Source of the DNA: Hevea brasiliensis
Taxonomy: Eukaryota; Streptophyta; Magnoliopsida; Malpighiales; Euphorbiaceae
Length of the DNA: 64,000 bases
Reading direction: 5' to 3'
Assembly (NCBI RefSeq): GCF_030052815.1
Contig: NC_079503.1
Coordinates: 55,532,735-55,596,734 of the forward strand
The first letter of the stretch is position 1. Each line of letters begins with the position of its first letter. Made by a program: the position numbers and the translations under genes. Below are positions 32,489 to 44,139 of this stretch, in pieces. Under the pieces are notes generated by a model, which did not search any database, was not told the DNA's origin, and saw nothing but the letters and a program-made list of their open reading frames with translations.

Positions 32489-34057
32489 AAATTATGACCA
32501 GAACCAATTCAAAAATGCAATCACAGTCACTGTTCATGTTACTGTAGATTTGGTAATTCTGCAGTTTTGCAAATCCGGCCAGCTGTGGTTTTTGGTCCAT
32601 ATCTGGAGCTACAAAACACCAAATGGAGTGATTCAAAAAAAGAAATTCAACTAGACAAAATAAGGAACAACTTTCATGTTTACCATTTCTTCAAATTCCC
32701 ACTGTAACAGTCATTAATGGAACAGTGAAGTTTAGGTACAAAAACTGAAAAATTCTGCTCACTTGGTTTAAGTTTAGAAATGGTATTAATGCTTAATGCC
32801 AACAAGTTTTCAATGCAAAATGTGGTATGTTGGGAGTGTCAAAACCAATGTGCCTATTTTCTATCCAAAAGTCAACATTTTTATTGACCAATGAGGTGAA
32901 TAGTGACACCAAAACTTGAAATGCAAAAATTGAATAATTTAAAAGTGTCAAATGCCCTAGTATACCTAACAAGATTGGTTTGGATAGTTTGGCATGCCAA
33001 TAGGGTTCAGTTAGCAGTACTGCACATGGCATTATGCCATTCTGTTATTTTATGGCTTTTGGCCATTTTGACATTGCGTTGAGACTTGGCCTCGTGCCTA
33101 ATACTATTTACAGCTTGTTAGCTGTTCTGTTGCACACCGGGAGATACATATGTGACCGATGGTGTGACGGCCCGAGGTACTAGATACCCAGTGCCAGTTT
33201 ACCTGTTTATCCAGTCCAGTCGTCTAGTATAGGTTACTTGGGCAACCAAATGAATGAAAATGAACAAAATTAATGAATATAATGGATATACCAATACCAA
33301 ACAAATAAAACATATACATTCACTACATATTCATTTTCTGCTATTTTCTTTTATTTTATTATTGCACCACTAAGCATTATTGCTTAGCGAGTTGCTTTTG
33401 CCACGCGTAGGTACTGGAGATACTGATCGTGAGCCCAGTAGACCGCAGACTGGGTGAGTCCATCCTGCAGTTCTGCACAGTGTCCGTGTCACCTCACCAC
33501 TTGCAGTGCATTGGTAGGACACTAGGTGTCATTTTGTCATTTTGTAACTAAATTTTTATTTTCTCATATGTATTTAGAATTATGTAATGTATTTTGAAGT
33601 TCATGTAAATTATGAAAATTGTATTTGTGAATGGAAAAGTAAATATCTATCTATGACTTGGATATGTATGGAAGTAAATTGAGTATTTATCTGTTGCTTA
33701 TATATGAATACCCTGAGAAATGATGATTGAGAAATGAGATTGGAAAATGTTGAGATTTTGATATTGAGACTTTGTTGATGAATTGAAGTTGGGATTGTTT
33801 GGAAATTATTTGGAAGTGTTTTTAACAGGTTCCGAAGAACTGTTTTCTCCATTTTTAGCCGGTACCCTGCCGGATTTTCTATAAAATTTTCGGAACCTCA
33901 AATAAATTATAATTTCAATAAATGACTTAAATAAATTATATTTCACAAGTTATATTCAAAATTATGATGAAAATTAATTAAGATAAAATAGAGTGTTCCG
34001 GTACACCGTGTGGCATAGCTTGCTCGGCTACACTGTAGACGGGTAAGGGGTGTCACA

Positions 34058-34062
34058 CACCT
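34058..34062. repeat. Right target-site duplication of the gypsy complex (CACCT)
   Basis: CACCT matches 4976-4980. Joining 4980 to 34063 restores an uninterrupted copia B LTR. Confidence 0.92.
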
Positions 34063-34941
34063 AGCATAGCGTGCCATGGCCACCTAATCAGTAATAAAGA
34101 ATACCTTAAATAAACCTTTAATCATATGTTACCATGTATTAGAATCTCTCCGTTACAAGATCCCAATTTGAGCTAGAGTTATGGTTAATGTCAAACCCTA
34201 TTTGCTATGAACATTATATTCTTTTTTAATTTTAGTTCTTGATTAATTAGATTTTGTCGTCAGAAACTCTTTTTTGATTAAATCTGTCTTTCCTGGCTAG
34301 GTACTTGAAACGTTAAGAACAATTAAATGAACATAGGATTTTATCCCTATTTACTTAGGGTAACAGATTCCATCTTGATCAACACCTATCTCTATATATA
34401 ACTAGTAGGAGCCATCACATGCCCATATACTTATACACAGTAAAAAGTATGAAAGCAGTATCAAACTCAAACCACCTATATACAAAATAACTATGTTATC
34501 TTAGGTCTAAAGATTATATGCATATGACAATGCATTGACAAGAGTAAACCCCATGTGCTTGTCATAAGCATCACTGGTTTGGCCTACTTATCATGTATAA
34601 GTGCCTATCATGTTTGTTATGTAGCATGAGACTCACCACTCCATCTTATTATTATATCTCATATAAATACCTTGGGAACAAACATGATTACAATCTTTTT
34701 GGATAAGTCATGTCCTTTGTGAAGTATCCTCTATTATGAACCAATTTATGATACTTTGTACTAGAAATACTGTCACTCATATTCTTAACAACTTAAGAAT
34801 AGAATTTCTAACAAAATATCAATGGACCTTTTCTATTACACATAAATACATTATGTAAACAGAAAAGTGAAATCACCTTTTATTAATAAAATATGTACAA
34901 GATACATACAAAATGATATGCTCTAGGGCATACGACTAACA
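34063..34941 (-). repeat. Copia B 3' LTR, upstream arm
   Basis: Read on the minus strand it starts TGTTAGTCGTATGCC, the same LTR start as copia A with substitutions, and ends at the gypsy complex. It adjoins a polypurine tract (34942-34956), which identifies this as the 3' LTR. Confidence 0.9.
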
Positions 34942-34956
34942 ATCTCCCACTAGCAC
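34942..34956 (-). other. Polypurine tract, copia B
   Basis: On the minus strand it reads GTGCTAGTGGGAGAT, directly before the 3' LTR, as in copia A. Confidence 0.87.
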
Positions 34957-37900
34957 TAGGGCCATTCATTACAATATCTTATATTCATCTTCTCAAGATG
35001 TCAGTTTAACTGAGCTTGTGACATAGGCTTTGTAAATGGATCAGCTGGATTTTCAGCTGATGCTACTTTCTGCATGGCTACATTGCCTCGCCCAACTATC
35101 TCTCTGATAATGTGGTAGCGCCTTTCTATGTGTTTGGATTTCTGGTGAGACTGGGATTCCTTAGCCTATATGGTCGCTCTATTGTTGTCACAGTAGAGAG
35201 GAACTACTGACTCAATAGAAGGAACTACTGCAAGTTCTATCACGAACTTCTTTATCTAAACAACCTCTTTTGCAGCATCTGATGCAGCAATGTACTCGGC
35301 CTCTGCAGTGGAATCAACAATTGTACTTTATTTGGATCTCTTCCAACTAACTGCACCTCCATTACAAATGAACGCAAACCCAGAGGCAGACTTTCTATCA
35401 TCGATATCTGATTGGAAATCAGAATCAGTACAACCATCCAATTACAAGTCACCACCTCCATAAATTAAGAATAAATCATTAGTTTTTCTCAAGTACTTAA
35501 GGATATTCTTAATAGCTATCTAGTGTTTCAAACCTGGATTAGATTGAAACCTGCTAGTTAAACTAATAGCATATGCAATATCTATCATAGTACATATCAT
35601 TGCATACATTAAACTTCCAATAGCCAAAGCATATGGAATCTTAGCCATTTTATCTCTTTCTTCAGGTGTCTTTGGAGACATCTCTTTAGAAAGGTGGATA
35701 CCATGTCTCCCTAGTAACAATCCTCTCTTAGAATCAAGCATGTTAAACCTCATTTAACACCTTTAAACCTCATTTAACACCTTTTCTAAGAATAGACTTT
35801 GGATAAACCAATTATTCTTTTCACTCTATCTCTATGGATGTGAATTCTAAGAATATAGGTTGCCTCCCCTAAGTCTTTCATGGAGAATGTATTTGACAAC
35901 CATACCTTGACAATTGTCAACATACCTATGTCATTACCAATCAATAGAATGTCATCCACATATAAGACAAGGAAAGTGACAACACTATCACTAACCTTCT
36001 TTTATACACATGGTTCATCCACATTTTTTTTTATAAAACCAAATGACTTAATGGCTTCATCAAAACGGATGTTCCAACTCCTCGAAGCTTGTTTCAACCC
36101 ATAAATGGATCGCTTTAGCTTGCATACCTTGGAACCATCTTGGGATTTAAAACCCCTAGGTTATTTCATGAAAATGTTTTCATCAATGTATCCATTGAGA
36201 AAAGCTGTTTTGACATCCATCTACCAAATCTCATATTCATAGTATGCAGCTATTGCTAATAGAATCCTAATTGATTTAAGTATGGCAACAGGCGAGAAAG
36301 TCTCCTCATAATCGATTCCTTGTCTTTGGTGAAACCCTTTCACTATTAGCCTTGCTTTATAGGTCTCTACCTTTCCATCAGAACCAATTTTCTTCTTGAA
36401 AACCCATTTATTCCCTGTAGGTACAATACCTTCAGGTGGGTCAACAAGGTCCCAAACTTAGTTCTTATGCATGGAATCACTTTCGAATTTCATAGCTTCA
36501 ATCCATTTTGAAGAATCTATATCTGATATAGCTTCTTCATAGGTAAGAGGATCATTTCCATGATCTATTTCGTCATGAGTAAACAACTCTTGTTCATTTT
36601 CATAAAGAAAACCATATCTCATTGGTGGGTGAGATATCCTGGTTGATCTGCAAGGAATTATTGTAAATGTTTCATCAATAAGTGTAGGTTGAATAGATGG
36701 ATCTATATCCATTTGATATGTTGGTTGGTCAGAATTCTCTAATTCTACCTCTATTTACCTTCCTTTGCCACCTTCTTGAATAAACTGTTGTTCAAGAAAT
36801 ATGGCATCTCTGCTTGCCACAACCTTTTGTGATGTAGGAAAATAAAAATAATATCCAAAACTTTCTTTTGCATATCCAACAAATTATCCTTTTTCTAATA
36901 TGAATTCTAATTTATCAGTGTTCAGCTTTTTAATGTAAGCTGGACAACCCTAAATCTTAACATGCTTAAGACTCAATTTTCTTCCATGCCATATCTCATA
37001 AGGTGTGGAAGAAACTGATTTTGATGGAATCCTATTCAGAATATGCAAAGCTGATTCTAATGCAAATCCCTAAAAGGAGATTGGCATATCAGTATAGCTC
37101 ATCATACTGTGTACCATATCTAATCGGGTACGATTTCTCCTTTCAGATACACCATTCAGTTGTGGCATTCCTAGAGGAGTCAGTTGGAGACAATGCCAAG
37201 CTCTTTTAAGTATTCATCAAATTCAGTACTTAAGTATTCACATCCACGATCTGATCGAAGAGTCTTAATACTTTTTCCTGTTTGATTTTCTACTTCACAT
37301 TTAAATTCTTTGAACTTTTTAAAGGATTTATGTTTGTATTTCATCAAATACAAATATCCAAACAATGTAATGAAAACTGCCTCTAGTCATTTCCTTAAAT
37401 GGACCACATACATCACTATGTATCAATTCCAAAATATTTTAAGCTCTTAACCCTTGTCCATCAAAAGGTGATCTAGTCATTTTGCCTTAAAGGCAGGATT
37501 CACAAGTTAGAGTAGGTTCAGAACCAAATGAGGATAAATCTCCATTTTCTCCATCTTTGCAATCCTTTCTTCTGCAACATGACCTAATCTTAAGTGCCAA
37601 ATATATTTTGAACTTGAGTTGATTTTTATCACGACATTACATTCATTTAGATTGCTTGCATTAGATTTGTATTTAACATTATTATCTAAATAATAAAGTC
37701 CATCATACATATAGCCCGAGCCAACTTATTTATTTTTAAAATAAATATTGCAAGCATCATTTGTGAACTAAAATTTATAACCATTTCTAGTCAAACTAGA
37801 TATAGAAATGATGTTCTTAAAAGTATCAAGTACATGCAAAACATTATTTCAATACAAAACATGTCCAAACATGTATAAAGATTTAGATCCAATGGTTAAA

Positions 37901-38105
37901 GCTTCAACAGTTGAGCCATTGTCAACCAGGAGTCTAATATCTCATGACTGCAAGGTGCTACTATTTGCTAGTTCCTGCATATCATAAGTAATGTGAGAAC
38001 TAGCACCAGTATCTAAAACCCAAGCTATAGATGAACTATGTGTATCATTAGAATCTAAATAACAAGACACAAACATACCTTCTTAAGGTCTATCCTTCAG
38101 AGAAG
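34957..38105 (-). pseudogene. Copia B pol (protease-integrase-RT-RNase H), broken into many frames
   Basis: From right to left: a protease active-site motif WVLDTGAS at about 38000-38024, still intact, unlike in copia A; a GAG-pre-integrase fragment (37507-37710) with WHLRLGHVAEERI; an integrase core fragment (37180-37365) with LRSDRGCEY; an RT start fragment (36458-36712); YVDD at about 35951-35962; an RT connection fragment (35520-35753); and RNase H near 34960-35460. Many stops and frameshifts separate these pieces. A 20-bp direct duplication at 35743-35782 is one visible lesion. Decay is greater than in copia A, which fits copia B being an older layer. Confidence 0.85.
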
Positions 38106-38110
38106 CAAGA

Positions 38111-41100
38111 TGTAACATCCTCATTTTCGTAGTCCGTACATTTTACTATTCCGACAGCTAATGTCTACCTCGAAAAGTCAGAATGTCTGGAACTACACTT
38201 TGGTGATAATGAACAGACATATAATGATGAAATAAATAAGAAGAAAATGCAAGAAAAATCAAATACAAATGAAAGAGAGAAAATGAAGCTAAGTTAAACG
38301 AGCCGACACCACAGCGATGGGTGACTGCACTGGGAAGGCCGTTGCTGACCCCAGGACCATGGGGAACCCTCAGAATTTAATTTTGGGACGTAAGTAAAGG
38401 TCTATTGAAATATAATTGACACTAGAATTATTAAAGAAAATTAATAAATTAGTATAAAGAAAAACGAAAAATCGAGAAACAGACAAAAATTGATGTTACC
38501 GAAAAATCGGGAATATAGCCCGAAGTGGGGTATTTTGGTCATTTGACACCTAGAGTTGCCTTTTGACCTAAATGTCCATTAAAAATAAGTGATATAAAAA
38601 TTTTGAAAATGTCATGAAAATAAGAAATATTACACATAATGTAAATTAAAGGAAAATAAGGACATTAGTGCAATTAGGGAAAACTTGGATTATTATAATG
38701 TTAATGTTAATTAGTGGAGCACTAAGTGGACACTTAGTGGACACTTAGTGGACTATAAAAGCTCACTTGAGGACAAAGTGGACAGCCATTTGATCACTTT
38801 CATCTTCTCCATTCTTCTTTGCCGAAATGAAATTTCTCCAAGCTTCATTCATGGCCGCCCAATATACAAGCCTTCATCCATCTATGATCAAGCCATCATT
38901 TCTTCAAGAGTCCTTCATTAAACTTGTTCTACACATCATGGGCAGCATGTAGGAAGCAAGAAAGAGGAGTTTTGGTGAAGTTTAATCAAGCCCAAGCTGA
39001 GGTTAGTGCTAGTTTTCCTTACCTCACTTAATTAAAGTTTGTACTAAGGTGGAGATGAGTTGAATTATTGAAAAATTGGAAGGATTGGATGAATATTTAA
39101 TGGTGATTGAATTTGGCAGCCATGGAACCTAAAGAGGTTTGAATTATTTTTACATGTAGTTGATGGGAAATGATATTGATTAAGGTAATCAGAGGTCCTA
39201 GCAAATTAACTTTATGTGTATGTTGAGATTGAGTAATTGAATTAGGAGTTTGAAAGAATTGTTGAAGACCTTGGATAATTGTTGAATTGGGGCAGCCTTG
39301 AGAAGCATGAAAATGGTTAATTTATGCATATTATTCTTGATTAATGATGCTCAATTTATGTGATTATAAGTGGTAGAATTTAATTGTAAGAGTACATGTG
39401 AGGTTGACAATGTGAAAGTGGGTTTTGAACAAAATTTTGAAGACTTGGACAATTGAGCTTGAAATTGGCAGCCTATAATGTCATGAAATTGTATGTGAAT
39501 TTATGTAATATATTGATGAGATGTGATGGTATTAAATTGTGGGCAGCATGTGTAGTTAAAATGGAAGTGTTTGTGTAACATAAGTGTTGATGTACATTGA
39601 ATTTGGGTGGATGTAAATGTTAAAGTTTAATGGTGTATTATGTGCCTTGTGCCCTTGAGTATTCTGCCCAGAATTCTTGCTGGAATTGTCTACAATATAT
39701 ATATATGGAAGTGTTATTGATTGAATATTGAAGTAATGAGGAGGAGAAGGAATATCAAATTGGAAGTGTATGTGCTTTGTGCAGGTTGTGTATTGAAGGC
39801 AGTACATAAATTAGGCCATAAGTGCCAAACCATGAACCCAATTGGTATGAGGCCAAAGGGGGGGGTGAAACTAGACAGCAAATAGGCCAACTTTCATTTA
39901 GAAATATTGCCAAAATTCTGCCTAGAAACTGACTTTAAAAATGACCAAATCCGGAATAGCAACCTTGCAACCCAGATTTTTGACCATATGAACAGTAACC
40001 CTTGGGATGACCATAACTCACTCAAAACAGGTCCAATTGACCTGAAATTTTTACCATAGTTAGTTTAGACATAGAGCTACAATTCTTATGGAGAAACCAA
40101 AGCCCATAAATGGCCAGAACCAAGCCAAATAGCTTGCACAATTTCAGGTACCAAAACTGCTAGAACTAAAACTGACTAAATTTTTGCACTAAAGGTGCAA
40201 TCTTGGTCTATACAACTCGGAATGACCTGAAATTTTGCCCCGCGTGCAATGAGACATAGAGCTGCAATTTTGCTTCTTTGACCAGAAGCTAAAAACCAAG
40301 AGAAATAGGACTTTAAGCTAGACCAATCTAGCACACAAAAATTGAGAATTTGACATTTACATACAATGATGCTTGAAGCAATTTGGCAATGAATGCCAAC
40401 TTGTAAAAAATGGTAAATTGCACTATATAGGTAGCATATTGAAATGAAAATTGTGACATGTTGATACTAGAATCAACTTATCCATGATGTATAAAAAGGT
40501 CAATATTTTCATTGACCAGTGAATTGTGTAATGACCAGTAAACCCTGAAAATAAAGAAATAAATATTTAATCTTGTAATATGCCCTAGTTTGCCTAGTTG
40601 ACTAGTTTGGATAGGTTGGCATGCCAATAGGATTCGACATTACTCAGAAATGACTTTACGTTATACTGTGTTTTATGGCTTATTATGCCATACTATGATT
40701 TTAATAGCCTATGGCTATACAGTTTGTGTTATTATACTCGGCTTAATGCCTAATTGATTATATGGCTTTTTAGCCACACTGTTTGCACACTGGGAGATAC
40801 TTTGTGACCGATGGTGTGACGGCCCAAGGTACTAGGTACCCAGTGCTATTATATTCGTTTATCCAGTCTGGTCAGTGTATAGGCTATATGGGCAGTCATT
40901 TAAAACATTATTCAATTCAGGAAGCTAAGTTAAGTTAAGTATAATGAAATTTCAGTACAATTAAATTAAGTATTGAATGAAGGAGTAAAAGAAAATAGCA
41001 AAAGCAACATAACAAAAATATAAATTGCAGAATCGTAGAGACTTGAAATATAATACAGTTAGAATAATTTGTATACTGGGTAGTATTACTGAAAAGTTAT

Positions 41101-41951
41101 AAACTATGCACTTCCAAAGAGGAACAAACTAGTATATAAGATCGTTGATACTAGAAATACCATACCAAATTAAATTGATTTTCGAGTATCCAAATTATGA
41201 TTTATTTCTTTCTTTATTTGTATATATTATTTCTTGTTATACTATTGCACCACTAAGCAGAAATGCTTAGCGCAATGGAATTGCTTCCTCGCGCAGGTAC
41301 TGAAGGTAAAACCAGTAGACTGTCAACTGAGATTTTTGGAGTCCAGATCTGCAGAAGTGTCAGAAGAGTTCAAGATTGTCACCTCCTCAGCAATGCATGT
41401 AGATAGGGCTCATTTTATACATGTTATGTATATTGTTCATTCCTAGCACATTGTAAATTATTTGTATATCTTGTACAAAATAAACTCATGTAATTAACCT
41501 ATAAATTATGGAAGTTACTCAAAGTAAGTATTTTAATATGTGAATTGAATTTGAGTTATAATGAGATTGTACTTGTGAATATTGAGATGTTGAAAATCTG
41601 ATGAGATTTCTGAGAAATCTGGATACTGTATTGAGATACATTATGTTCGAAAATTTTTGAGACTATTAAGTTTGAGAAATTGAGTATATATTGAAATTGT
41701 TTTTGGCTGGTTCAGAAGAACTATTAGTCCAAATTACAGTCGGCACGTTACCGGATTATCGTTAAAATTTTTGAAATTTCCAAATTAGTTAGATTTTGAT
41801 AAAAGTAAAAAAAAAAATAGCCTAAACCTTAAATAAAGTTTTTGAACAAGTAAATTAAGAACTATAATGAAATCAGATAAGATCAGGTGCTCCGGCACAC
41901 CATGTAGCACGCCTTGCTCGACTACACTGTGGTCGGGTGAGGAGTATTACA
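38111..41951 (+). repeat. Solo LTR, gypsy family 2, plus strand, TSD CAAGA (3841 bp)
   Basis: It begins TGTAACATCCTCATTTTCG and ends GAGTATTACA. CAAGA flanks it at 38106-38110 and 41952-41956, and the two sides join into copia B gag next to the zinc knuckle. TATAAAAG at 38754-38761 is a TATA box candidate, 643 bases into the LTR, the same offset as in the other family-2 LTRs. The donor-like GAG/GTTAGTGC has its intron side at 39002. The hairpin CTAAGCA-GAAA-TGCTTAG is at 41253-41270. Only one copy of the 204-bp module is present, near 39935-40150. No internal region is attached. Confidence 0.93.
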
Positions 41952-41956
41952 CAAGA

Positions 41957-42781
41957 TACTCTGGGTACTTCCTTTTCTAGTGCCCATCCTTCTGACAGTG
42001 GAAACACTTTCCCTTGCCTTTGTCAGCTTCAGTCTTGCCCTTCTATTTGGCTATCATCTTGGAAGGTCCAGAAATTTGATGTTTCTTATTCTTACTGCCC
42101 TTCTTCTTTTTGGACTTTCCAGCAGAAGAAAAAGATACAATCAAAGCCACCTCTTTTCCTTTATTGCCCAGCATATTCTTTTTGGGCAATAACCAGTATG
42201 TTAAGTAACCTAACCAATGTACACTCTTGCTTTGTCATATGGAAATTTGTCAAAAAATTATCAAATGACTTAGGCAGGGACTGAAGGATCAAATCCGTCT
42301 ACAGTTAGAAATCCATGTGAAAGTTAAGATGTTCCAGCTGCTCAATAAGCCGAATCATCTTATGGACATGATCTCCTACATTCTGTCCCTCAGACATCCT
42401 CATGCGGAATAGCTATCTGGATATCTCATACCTAGCATTCCTGTTGTGCTCAACATACAACTCTTACAGGTGAAGGAGAATCTCACTTGCATTTTGTATA
42501 TTTTCATGCTGCTTCTGTAACTCATTACTCATAGAAGTAAGCATGTAACATTTGGCTCTCATATCATGCTCCTTATACTAGTCCAAAGTATCTAGTTCCT
42601 CTTGAGTGGCCTCTGGAGGTAAGAGACCAGGAACCTTTAAATGTAAAACATATCGAATACATTCTAGGTTCAGGACAAGTTTTTAATTTCTTAGCCAATC
42701 AGAAAGACTAAGTCTCATCAACCTATTGTGATCAAGTATGCTCGCAAGGATATTAGATGGTAGTGGTTGTTGTGTGCTCAT
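41957..42781 (-). pseudogene. Copia B gag, inactivated
   Basis: The minus-strand ATG is at 42779-42781, with a start resembling copia A gag (Met-Ser-Thr followed by Gln and Pro/Leu-rich residues). The zinc knuckle near 41960-42020 reads CFHCQKDGH, then has a stop at the Trp position and Tyr for the last Cys. Several stops and frameshifts lie between. The family-2 solo LTR sits just downstream of the knuckle and separates gag from protease. Confidence 0.78.
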
Positions 42782-44139
42782 TATTATCAAAAAATTACTG
42801 CAAAAAATAACTAGATTAATTAGTAAATGTATCAAGCAATTTAATGAAAATGATTATGGTCTTTTAATCAAATTGGTCCTCCCACTAACTTGGCGAATCC
42901 TATACTTCCAAAGTAGGAAACGAAAATCCTAGTTAGATGGATTTTTAGTGGGTGAATGAATTCTTATAGTCTTATTGATCATCCTCAGGCACATCCATTA
43001 TTGGAATTACAATAAACTATAAGTGAGCAACTCCTTGCCCATCACATTTCATGTGAGGTTCATTCATTTATCTAGCCCCTAATGCTCATAATCTCAGACA
43101 CATCCATTATTGATTTATCTTGCATTAGTTAAGTTGATCCCATTGAGCCACTAAATATGCAAATAATTTTAATGTCCTCAGGTACATCCATTATTGGCCA
43201 TCAACTATTTACATATTTACAATATCTCATACTTAATAATTATTCTTAAGAAAATCTCTGAAATTAAATGCATCACATGCAAGTATTTAAATTTTCTTAA
43301 AATAATTGCCTTAGTGGAGGGCCATGATATAATTACTTTAATTATACCATTTCCAATTTAATCATTTGTTTGGAAGATTTAGTAGTGGGCTTAATTACTA
43401 TTATGGTCCTACTTTGCACATTACCCAATCGGCATGCATATATCATATACTTGCATACATTCCCATACATCTCATGCATATATGGATAAACAAATAATAT
43501 GGTATGATCATGGGCTTTCTAAGGGATTCATTTTTGAGTCACCAAGAATTGAATCAAGGCATTCCTAGGTGTATTTCATTCATTCATTTTACAAGAGTTG
43601 TTGAAGGAATACATAATCAAGACTTGATCTTGATTTCCTCCCACTGGTCCCGCCAATGCTCTTGACCTCCTTGATCTTCTTGCAATCCAATTACATTGTA
43701 ATCCTTGGCATACCAAGGCAAATTTATAAGAATATAGACTTTAAAGTCCTCAAATAAATGAAATTACAACCCAAACTATTACAACACTTATAATACATGC
43801 CACTAAAATAAAATTAATTATTTTACAACCCGAAGAAAAATAAAAGAAATAAATCCAATCACATTGGTATTTATTGTCCATTATCATCCATCATGCATAT
43901 TAAAATTTAACGATTAAATAAAATATACATATTAAAAATTAAATTGAATATTACATTTCAACCAAAAAATTCAAATTTGAATCTCATTCAAATAAATTTA
44001 AATTCAGAAACCCTTTCAAAATTAATACCTCAAAAACATTTTTCAATAATTAATTGTGTGATTAAAATTCCTAATTAAATAATTTAATTAGGCGTGGGCC
44101 TAATTATGGGCCTTAAGATATACAATAATTGCATAAAGA
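42782..44139 (-). other. Copia B untranslated leader, gag-proximal part
   Basis: No coding frame is supported. On the minus strand a splice-acceptor-like TTTTTTGCAG ends at 42798, 16 bases before the gag ATG, matching the position of the copia A acceptor-like site. Three reverse-oriented copies of the GGATGTACCTGAG motif lie near 42981-43004, 43092-43112 and 43174-43198. One or two units of the TTTGAAT...ATTCAAA repeat lie near 43960-44010. AAAGA (44135-44139) is a duplication flanking the next solo LTR. Confidence 0.6.

Larger units (their letters stand above)
4981..34057 (+). mobile_element. Tandem Ty3/gypsy complex LTR-internal-LTR-internal-LTR, single TSD CACCT
   Basis: Three LTRs of the same family (4981-8130, 12980-16111, and 20940-34057 interrupted by copia A) alternate with two internal regions (8131-12979 and 16112-20939), all on the plus strand. 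The outer flanks are CACCT (4976-4980) and CACCT (34058-34062), and the sequences beyond them are the two halves of one copia B LTR. The whole array therefore occupies a single insertion site. The middle LTR serves as 3' LTR of unit 1 and 5' LTR of unit 2. This is the expected product of unequal recombination between LTRs of sister or homologous copies. Both units are Tekay/Del-like chromoviruses by domain order and C-terminal tail, and both are inactivated. Confidence 0.93.
20940..34057 (+). repeat. LTR3 of gypsy complex, split by copia A
   Basis: The left arm is 20940-22523 and the right arm is 32494-34057. Copia A (22524-32488) and its second AAATT (32489-32493) separate them. With these removed the LTR is about 3148 bp and collinear with LTR1 and LTR2. 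It ends GGGTGTCACA at 34057, followed by CACCT, the right target-site duplication of the complex. The 27-nt palindrome region is intact (about 22403-22430). The donor-like site reads AAAGGGTAGTGC here (near 21800), a one-base change. Confidence 0.94.

Noticed and set aside
41937..42284. Plus-strand 115-codon frame as a gene
   Set aside because: It is antisense to copia B gag and its zinc knuckle, and it starts inside the end of the solo LTR.
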